A DNA stretch of 16,627 bases from an uncultured Eubacteriales bacterium (GTDB taxonomy: Bacteria > Bacillota > Clostridia > Oscillospirales > Oscillospiraceae). Location of the stretch: contig CABSFY010000048.1 of assembly GCA_902477055.1 (NCBI GenBank), forward strand, positions 1 through 16,627. Reading direction: 5' to 3'. A program made the translations under genes and the position numbers. A model generated the notes under the pieces. The model saw only the letters and a list, made by a program, of their open reading frames with translations. It did no database searches and had not been told where the DNA came from. Below are positions 12,569 to 16,627 of the stretch, in pieces. Position 1 is the first letter of the stretch; every line of letters starts with the position of its first letter.

Positions 12569-12687
12569 ATTGCGATTGTGAGGCTTGCATAGCAAGCCAT
12601 GGCAATCTCAAGGGAGCAGCAACGAAAGGGGCAAAGGATGGGACTTATGGGCTGCCGCGTCGGGCTGCGCCCTCCTTGCAATGACAC
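12569..12687. repeat. Two-armed dispersed repeat (TTGCGA...GGCAATC arms in inverted orientation)
   Basis: The left arm (12569-12609) reads ATTGCGATTGTGA, a hairpin (GGCTTGC 12582-12588, ATA, GCAAGCC 12592-12598), then ATGGCAATCTC. The right arm (12651-12687), read on the minus strand, is GTGTCATTGCAAGGA, a hairpin (GGGC/GCCC, 12662-12672), then ACGCGGCAGC. Between them is a 41-bp spacer. The arms share the framework of the single-arm copy at 1527-1567. There is no coding capacity of its own. It lies between the XRE gene and the desulfidase gene, ending 44 bp from the desulfidase start. Confidence 0.65.
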
Positions 12688-12694
12688 AACGGAA

Positions 12695-13282
12695 TCAAAC
12701 GGCCGGTTTTTTCAGATGCAGCAGGACGAACAGCAGCGTCAGCAGCACCTGTACGACGGCGCAGATAATCAGCAGCAGCGGAACGGACTCCACCTGGAAC
12801 GACAGGACCAGACTCAGGCCCGTCCCCCAGATGATGAGAGAACAGGAGAGATTGACCCACAGCCGGTTCCACCACAGACCGCTGAACACGACCGAAACGA
12901 TGCCCGTGACCGGGATGCCGTAGATGAACACCATCCACGCGTAGTCGGGCAGAACGTGGAAAATCTTCGAAATGCAGAACAGCACCGTCATGACCAGCCA
13001 CACAAGTCCGACGGAGAGCAGATGAATCAAAATATGACGGCTGCGGGACTTCGGGACCTTTTTCTCGCGCAGGAGATCCTGCACGGTGATGTCATACAAA
13101 TCGGCAATTTTGGCAAGAATAAACACATCGGGCGTACCGTCGCCGCGCTCCCATTTGGAGATGGACTTGTCGGAATAGTTGAGCTTTTCGGCAAGGTCGG
13201 CCTGCGTGTCGCCGCTCTGCTTGCGGTAGTAGGCGATATTTTCCGCAATGAGCTGGCGCAGGCGTTCTTCGTTTTCTGGCAT
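12695..13282 (-). CDS. XRE-family helix-turn-helix regulator with C-terminal membrane domain
   Basis: 195 residues. Cro/C1-type HTH at about residues 12-66 (NIAYYRKQSGDTQADLAEKLNYSDKSISKWERGDGTPD..LAKIADLYDI), typical of DNA-binding repressors. A basic linker (KKVPKSRSR, 74-82) and four membrane helices follow (about 84-106, 114-134, 142-162, 167-190). This HTH-plus-membrane layout is common in Firmicutes and may anchor or sense at the membrane; the signal is unknown. The ATG at 13282 follows AAAGGAG by 7 nt; longer in-frame starts extend past the regulatory region and are rejected. It diverges from the PAP2-like gene across a 217-bp gap with operator-like dyads. Confidence 0.86.
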   Translation of the reverse strand: MPENEERLRQLIAENIAYYRKQSGDTQADLAEKLNYSDKSISKWERGDGTPDVFILAKIADLYDITVQDLLREKKVPKSRSRHILIHLLSVGLVWLVMTVLFCISKIFHVLPDYAWMVFIYGIPVTGIVSVVFSGLWWNRLWVNLSCSLIIWGTGLSLVLSFQVESVPLLLIICAVVQVLLTLLFVLLHLKKPAV

Positions 13283-13327
13283 GGCGAAACTCCTTTCAAA
13301 GGACTGGAAAGTGTTGAAAATCAAGGA

Positions 13328-13366
13328 CTCTACTCTCGGTAGAGCGGCGTTCTCGAATCGATAGAG
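13328..13366. promoter_or_regulatory. Operator-like dyad pair between divergent genes
   Basis: A 6-5-6 inverted repeat CTCTAC-TCTCG-GTAGAG (13328-13344) is followed by TCTCGAATCGATAGAG (13351-13366). Read on the minus strand the two sites share CTCTA(T/C)CGA, 22 bp apart. The short dyads lie 46 bp and more upstream of the XRE start, where a self-regulating operator could be. Confidence 0.45.
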
Positions 13367-13408
13367 GGCAGGTCGAACGCACGTAGACCGCCCGGAAGCG
13401 GCAGTGGC

Positions 13409-13437
13409 GTGACTTTTTCGCCGCGTTGGTGTATGCT
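13409..13437 (+). promoter_or_regulatory. Possible promoter of the PAP2-like gene
   Basis: GTGACT (13409-13414), 17-bp spacer, TATGCT (13432-13437). Moderate match to sigma-A. The leader to the ATG at 13500 would be about 56 nt. Confidence 0.5.
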
Positions 13438-13499
13438 CGGGGCGTACCGGGAGAGCAACAAACCAATCCCGGAAAATCTGGCGACAGGGGGGCTTCCCA

Positions 13500-14078
13500 A
13501 TGAAAGAAAAACTTGCAAAAGTCATTCGCGTTCTCACGACCCCGCCCATCTTTGCGGCGCTGCTGTGTACGCTGCTATATCTGCTGCTGCCGGACAGCTT
13601 TGCCTCCGGCACACATTATATTTTGGCGCTGTGCTTCCTGACGGCGCTGCCGCTGCTGGCCTATCCCGTCGCGGCGCTCGTGCCGCCGCTGAAGCGGAAG
13701 GGGCGCGACGGTCAGCGGAATCTGGCGTTGGTCTTTTCCGTGCTGGGCTATATCGGCGGCTTTGTGATGGCCGTTGGCTTCGGCGGAGCAGCAGTGGAAA
13801 AGGTGATGTTCGGCACCTATCTGTTCTCCGGCGTTTCGTTGGCGATCTGCACGGCGCTGCATCTCAAGGCCAGCGGCCACACCTGCGGCTGCTCCGGTCC
13901 GATTGCGCTGCTGGCGCTGTTCGTCAGCCCGTGGTTTCTGCTGGGCTATCCGCTTTTGACACCGATTGTTTGGGCCAGCAAAAAGCTCGGCCGCCATTCG
14001 ACGGCGCAGCTCGTTGCCGGCGCGGTCATCCCGGTGCTGATGCTGCTGCTTTGCTGCGCGGAATTTATCCCCGGATAA
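13500..14078 (+). CDS. Integral membrane protein, degenerate PAP2 (phosphatidic acid phosphatase 2)-like
   Basis: 192 residues, about five or six helices. It keeps traces of the three PAP2 motifs: KRKGRDGQRN (65-74, compare K-x6-RP), KASGH (123-127, compare PSGH) and GRHSTAQ (164-170, compare SR-x5-H-x3-D). The final H166 stands 39 residues after the SGH histidine, within the usual range, but position H+4 is Gln instead of Asp, and the RP proline is Asn. It may be a divergent lipid phosphatase, perhaps with altered chemistry, or a non-catalytic relative. The ATG at 13500 follows CAGGGGGG, an atypical site. Divergent from the XRE gene and read alone; a long hairpin follows it. Confidence 0.6.
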   Translation: MKEKLAKVIRVLTTPPIFAALLCTLLYLLLPDSFASGTHYILALCFLTALPLLAYPVAALVPPLKRKGRDGQRNLALVFSVLGYIGGFVMAVGFGGAAVEKVMFGTYLFSGVSLAICTALHLKASGHTCGCSGPIALLALFVSPWFLLGYPLLTPIVWASKKLGRHSTAQLVAGAVIPVLMLLLCCAEFIPG

Positions 14079-14080
14079 TT

Positions 14081-14108
14081 ATTATAACAGAATTTTTGCC
14101 CTTTGCAA
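14081..14108 (-). promoter_or_regulatory. Possible antisense promoter at the end of the PAP2-like gene
   Basis: On the minus strand TTGCAA (14103-14108), 16-bp spacer, TATAAT (14081-14086). It would transcribe antisense to the PAP2-like gene. The short AT-rich context makes a chance match possible. Confidence 0.35.
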
Positions 14109-14114
14109 GCCTCT

Positions 14115-14169
14115 GCCTGTCAATTCCGGCCTTGAAATGCCGCACCGGAATTGACAGGCTTCCCTTTTT
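14115..14169 (+). terminator. Hairpin after the PAP2-like gene, overlapping the gltX promoter
   Basis: Perfect 15-bp stem GCCTGTCAATTCCGG (14115-14129) with CCGGAATTGACAGGC (14145-14159), 15-nt loop. CTTCCC separates the stem from TTTTT (14165-14169), so the T-tract is displaced and termination may be partial. The 3' arm carries the -35 box of the gltX promoter. Confidence 0.65.
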
Positions 14170-14180
14170 CGTGTTATAAT
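14151..14180 (+). promoter_or_regulatory. Consensus promoter of gltX
   Basis: TTGACA (14151-14156), 18-bp spacer, TATAAT (14175-14180). Both hexamers are perfect. Confidence 0.9.
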
Positions 14181-14194
14181 ACCGGTAAATGTCC

Positions 14195-14224
14195 GGCCAT
14201 GCGCGGCTGTCCCGGCGCATGGCC
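14195..14224 (+). promoter_or_regulatory. Strong hairpin in gltX leader
   Basis: Perfect 10-bp stem GGCCATGCGC (14195-14204) with GCGCATGGCC (14215-14224), 10-nt loop, beginning about 8 nt after the predicted transcript start. It is followed by A-rich sequence rather than a T-tract, so it is not a terminator. It lacks T-box features. It could stabilise the 5' end or bind a regulator. Confidence 0.5.
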
Positions 14225-14261
14225 CAAAAAACGAACAAAAAACTGTTTTGAGGTAATGACT

Positions 14262-15902
14262 ATGGACACAAAGACATTGGCAGAACTGTTATTCCCCGAC
14301 GTGACCGCAACGCCGGAGGAGCTGGAGGCGCGGTATCCGCAGCGGGCGCTTCCGGAGGGAGCAGTCGTGACGCGTATGGCGCCTTCCCCGACCGGCTTTG
14401 TCCATCTGGGCAATCTGGTGCAGGGCTTGGTCGCCGAGCGGATGGCGCATCAGTCCGGCGGCGTGCTGTTTTTGCGCGTGGAGGACACCGACGCAAAGCG
14501 CGAGGTCCCCGGCGCGGTCGAGGTGCTGATCAACACCCTGCGGCATTACGGAATTTCCTTCGACGAGGGCGCGACCATCGACGGCGATGCGGGCGATTAC
14601 GGCCCGTACCGTCAGCGCCAGCGTGCGGCGATCTATCACGTCTACGCCAAGCAGCTCGTTGAGCAGGGCGACGCATACCCCTGCTTCTGCACCGAGGAGG
14701 AGCTGACGGCGATGCGCGCCGAGCAGGAGCAGAGAAAGGTCAATTTCGGCTACTACGGCAGCTACGCCGTCTGGCGCGACCGGCCCATCGAGGACATTCA
14801 GGCGGCGATCGCGGCGGGCAAGCCGTGGGTGCTGCGCTTCCGCTCCACCGGTTCTATCGAGAACAAGTTCAAATACACCGACCTTGTCAAGGGTGCGCTG
14901 ACGATCACGGAGAACGACATCGATCAGGTCCTGCTCAAGTCCGACGGTATCCCGACCTATCACTTCGCCCATGCCGTGGACGACCATCTGATGCGCACGA
15001 CGCACGTCGTCCGCGGCGACGAGTGGCTCCCGAGCCTGCCGTTCCACATTCAGCTCTTTAAGGCGCTGGGCTTCCGGCTGCCGAAATATGTCCACATCGG
15101 CCCGCTGATGAAAATGGACGGCACATCCAAGCGCAAGCTCTCCAAGCGCAAGGATCCGGAGCTGGCGCTGACGTATTATAAGGCCGAGGGCTTCCCGGTT
15201 CGCGCGGTGTATGAGTATGTTATGACGCTGCTGAACTCCAACTATGAGGACTGGCGCAAGGCAAATCCCGACGCGCCGTCCGACGACTTCAAATTCTCCT
15301 ACAAAAAGCTCAATCCGGCGGGCGCATTGTTTGACTATGCCAAGCTCTGCGACGTGTCCAAGAACGAGATCGCGCGGATGGACGCGGAAACGGTCTATAC
15401 GCTGGTGCTGGAATATGCCCGCGAGTTTGACCCGGACTTTGCGGCGGTGCTGGCCGACGACCCGGACTACGCCAAGGCCATTCTGACCATCGGACGCGGC
15501 GGGAAAAAGCCCCGCAAGGACCTGGCTACATGGAAGGATGCCAAGCCGTACATGGGCTTCTTCTACGACGCGTATTTCACCCCTGGACCCTTCCCGGACT
15601 TTGCGCCGGAGGTCATCCGCAGTGCACTGGAAAAATTCCTCACGGTCTATTCGCCGGAGGACGACGCGCAGGTCTGGTTCGAGAAGGTCAAGGCGGTCAC
15701 GGCGGAGCTGGGCTTCGCGGCCGACATGAAGCAGTATAAGGCGGATCCGACGGCCTTCCCCGGCTCGGTGGCGGACGTTTCGACGTTTTTGCGTGTGGCC
15801 GTGACGGGAAAGACGAACTCGCCCGATCTGTATACGGTCATGCAGCTTCTCGGCGCGGAGCGGTCGAAGCAGCGCATCCGCGCGGCGATGGAGCGGCTGT
15901 GA
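14262..15902 (+). CDS. gltX: Glutamyl-tRNA synthetase (class I)
   Basis: 546 residues, longer than the common bacterial GltX of about 470-490. It charges tRNA-Glu with glutamate using ATP in the cytoplasm, and in Clostridia often also mischarges tRNA-Gln for GatCAB. Rossmann core motifs are intact: the HIGH equivalent PSPTGFVHLG (41-50), RVEDTDAKREV (72-82), KSDGIPTYHFAHAVDDHLM (226-244), the KMSKS equivalent KLSKR (292-296), then the alpha-helical anticodon domain. The ATG at 14262 is 7 nt after GAGGT (14250-14254); the ATG at 14256 is too close to it. The stop overlaps the following ATG. Preceded by a consensus promoter and a hairpin leader. Whether it is glutamate- or glutamine-specific or relaxed cannot be read here. 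Confidence 0.94.
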   Translation: MDTKTLAELLFPDVTATPEELEARYPQRALPEGAVVTRMAPSPTGFVHLGNLVQGLVAERMAHQSGGVLFLRVEDTDAKREVPGAVEVLINTLRHYGISFDEGATIDGDAGDYGPYRQRQRAAIYHVYAKQLVEQGDAYPCFCTEEELTAMRAEQEQRKVNFGYYGSYAVWRDRPIEDIQAAIAAGKPWVLRFRSTGSIENKFKYTDLVKGALTITENDIDQVLLKSDGIPTYHFAHAVDDHLMRTTHVVRGDEWLPSLPFHIQLFKALGFRLPKYVHIGPLMKMDGTSKRKLSKRKDPELALTYYKAEGFPVRAVYEYVMTLLNSNYEDWRKANPDAPSDDFKFSYKKLNPAGALFDYAKLCDVSKNEIARMDAETVYTLVLEYAREFDPDFAAVLADDPDYAKAILTIGRGGKKPRKDLATWKDAKPYMGFFYDAYFTPGPFPDFAPEVIRSALEKFLTVYSPEDDAQVWFEKVKAVTAELGFAADMKQYKADPTAFPGSVADVSTFLRVAVTGKTNSPDLYTVMQLLGAERSKQRIRAAMERL

Positions 15903-16528
15903 TGTATCGCTTCCTCGACCTGTCGAACGACCCGCGCCGGGCGCAGTTCGACTATTTCCGCACGATGGCGAGCCCCTATGTTTCCGTGACGGTGCCGTGC
16001 GATATCACGCTTCTGCGGACGGCGGTCAAATCGCGCGGCCTGCCGTTTTTCCTCACGCTGCTGCACACGGCGATCAACGCCGCCAACGACGTGCCGGAGC
16101 TGCGGCGGCGCATCAAGGGCGACCGCGTGGCCGAGTATGACCGCTGCCTCAGCTCGCACACCGTCGCGCTGGAAAACGGCGCGTACTGCTACTGCACGCT
16201 CGACTGCGCCATGCCGCTCGACGAGTTCCTGCCCTACGCGCAGGCGCAGGTGGCACAGGCTGTCGCCGCGCCTGAAATGGATGACGGCGAGGACCCGGAC
16301 GAGCTGTATTTCGTTTCGTCGCTGCCGTGGCTGAGCTTTACGTCGCTGTCCCTGCCCGTCCCGAATCCGCCGGACAGCAACGTCCGCATCACATTCGGAA
16401 GGTTCTATGCGCAGGACGGAAAAACTCTCCTGCCCCTAAATCTGACGGCGCATCACGCGCTGGCCGACGGCATCCACCTGGCCCGCTTCTACGAAGCCTT
16501 TGCCCGCCGTGTCAACGAATTTGCATAA
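15902..16528 (+). CDS. CatA-like O-acetyltransferase (chloramphenicol acetyltransferase family)
   Basis: 208 residues, close to the family's usual 210-220. CAT-type enzymes transfer acetyl from acetyl-CoA to hydroxyls. The active-site block HHALADG (184-190) keeps the catalytic histidine (H185) and the structural D189. SPYVSVTVPCDITLL (24-38), VPELRRRI (64-71), PWLSFTSLSLPVP (142-154) and FGRFYAQDGKTLLPLNLTA fit the fold. It sits in a core-gene neighbourhood, read through from gltX (TGATG overlap), with similar base composition. That favours a resident chromosomal acyltransferase of unknown substrate over an acquired resistance gene, but chloramphenicol acetylation cannot be excluded. The ATG at 15902 follows GGAG by 8 nt and is chosen over a GTG at 15899. 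Confidence 0.82.
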   Translation: MYRFLDLSNDPRRAQFDYFRTMASPYVSVTVPCDITLLRTAVKSRGLPFFLTLLHTAINAANDVPELRRRIKGDRVAEYDRCLSSHTVALENGAYCYCTLDCAMPLDEFLPYAQAQVAQAVAAPEMDDGEDPDELYFVSSLPWLSFTSLSLPVPNPPDSNVRITFGRFYAQDGKTLLPLNLTAHHALADGIHLARFYEAFARRVNEFA

Positions 16529-16568
16529 AAAAGCAAGGGACCGCAATCGCGGTCCCTTTGGCTTTTCA
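16527..16568. terminator. Terminator after gltX and CatA-like gene (bidirectional)
   Basis: Perfect 10-bp stem AAGGGACCGC (16535-16544) with GCGGTCCCTT (16549-16558), AATC loop. A TTTGGCTTTT run follows on the plus strand, and an A6 tract precedes it (a T-tract on the minus strand). Its A-tract includes the TAA stop codon of the CatA-like gene. Confidence 0.85.
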
Positions 16569-16574
16569 GCTTGT

Positions 16575-16618
16575 CAAAATTGCAAAATAGGAATAAGGAA
16601 GATTATTTTGCAATTTTG
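16575..16618. repeat. 15-bp perfect AT-rich inverted repeat at window edge
   Basis: CAAAATTGCAAAATA (16575-16589) pairs with TATTTTGCAATTTTG (16604-16618), 14-bp spacer. Too AT-rich for a typical terminator. On both strands TTGCAA and TATTTT occur 18 bp apart, so promoter-like signals are also symmetrical. It could be an operator or part of the next gene's control region; the window ends 9 bp later. Confidence 0.6.
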
Positions 16619-16627
16619 CCCGCTGCG

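Noticed and set aside
14187..14261. T-box leader for gltX
   Set aside because: No T-box core sequence, specifier loop or antiterminator is visible, and the leader is too short.
14289..15095. 268-codon minus-strand frame opposite gltX
   Set aside because: gltX motifs are continuous over this interval; the reverse frame lacks an SD and domain structure.
15902..16528. Mobile chloramphenicol-resistance cassette
   Set aside because: No transposase, integrase, terminal repeats or composition shift. It is fused by overlap to gltX.

Overview
The window looks like a chromosomal segment of a GC-rich gut-type Clostridia, probably order Oscillospirales (Oscillospiraceae/Ruminococcaceae). This is inferred from Firmicutes-style strong Shine-Dalgarno sites, near-consensus sigma-A promoters with 17-18 bp spacers, the rpsF-ssb-rpsR operon, ECF-type S components, a CyuA-type desulfidase, and dispersed hairpin repeats of a kind I associate with these genomes. 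No phage, transposase, CRISPR array or secretion locus is visible. Nearly all of it is ordinary housekeeping chromosome, so the interest lies in RNA elements and repeats rather than a new protein system.

Layout. 1-237: repeat island. 238-1494: promoter, structured leader, rpsF-ssb-rpsR, terminator. 1496-1980: second repeat island between convergent terminators. 2020-3850 (minus): Na+/phosphate cotransporter with a PhoU-like tail and its own promoter. 3897-5443 (plus): promoter and preQ1-I-type riboswitch driving queT, a Gx/heptaprenyl-diphosphate-synthase-component-I-like membrane protein, and a DUF1893 protein. 5449-5702 (minus): tRNA-Leu(GAG) with promoter and terminator(s). 5718-6956 (plus): rsmE and a YaiI/YqxD (DUF188) protein. 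6936-9533 (plus): pssA-like CDP-alcohol phosphatidyltransferase, a DagK/YegS lipid kinase, a PPC (DUF296) protein and a Nudix hydrolase, packed with overlaps and ended by a terminator. 9586-13282 (minus): membrane-anchored HtrA protease, CyuA-type L-cysteine desulfidase, a two-armed repeat and an XRE regulator with membrane helices. 13409-14261 (plus): a degenerate PAP2-like membrane protein, then a hairpin that contains the -35 box of the next promoter. 14262-16558 (plus): gltX and an overlapping CatA-like acyltransferase, then a terminator and an AT-rich perfect inverted repeat at the window edge.

How the genes work together. The plus-strand block 3985-5443 begins with a queuosine-precursor importer whose ribosome-binding site is predicted to be sequestered when the leader RNA binds preQ1. 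The block 7026-9492 pairs phosphatidylserine synthesis with lipid phosphorylation and two small proteins of less clear role. rpsF-ssb-rpsR is the classic S6/SSB/S18 unit. The remaining genes are single units with their own promoters.

The strongest observations are the preQ1-I-type leader of queT, which would start at the predicted transcription start, and two families of dispersed modules with constant flanks and a variable self-complementary core. Next are a consensus promoter whose -35 box lies inside the upstream hairpin (gltX), an identical stop-codon/A-tract/stem sequence at the ends of two unrelated genes, and operator-like dyads between the XRE gene and the PAP2-like gene.
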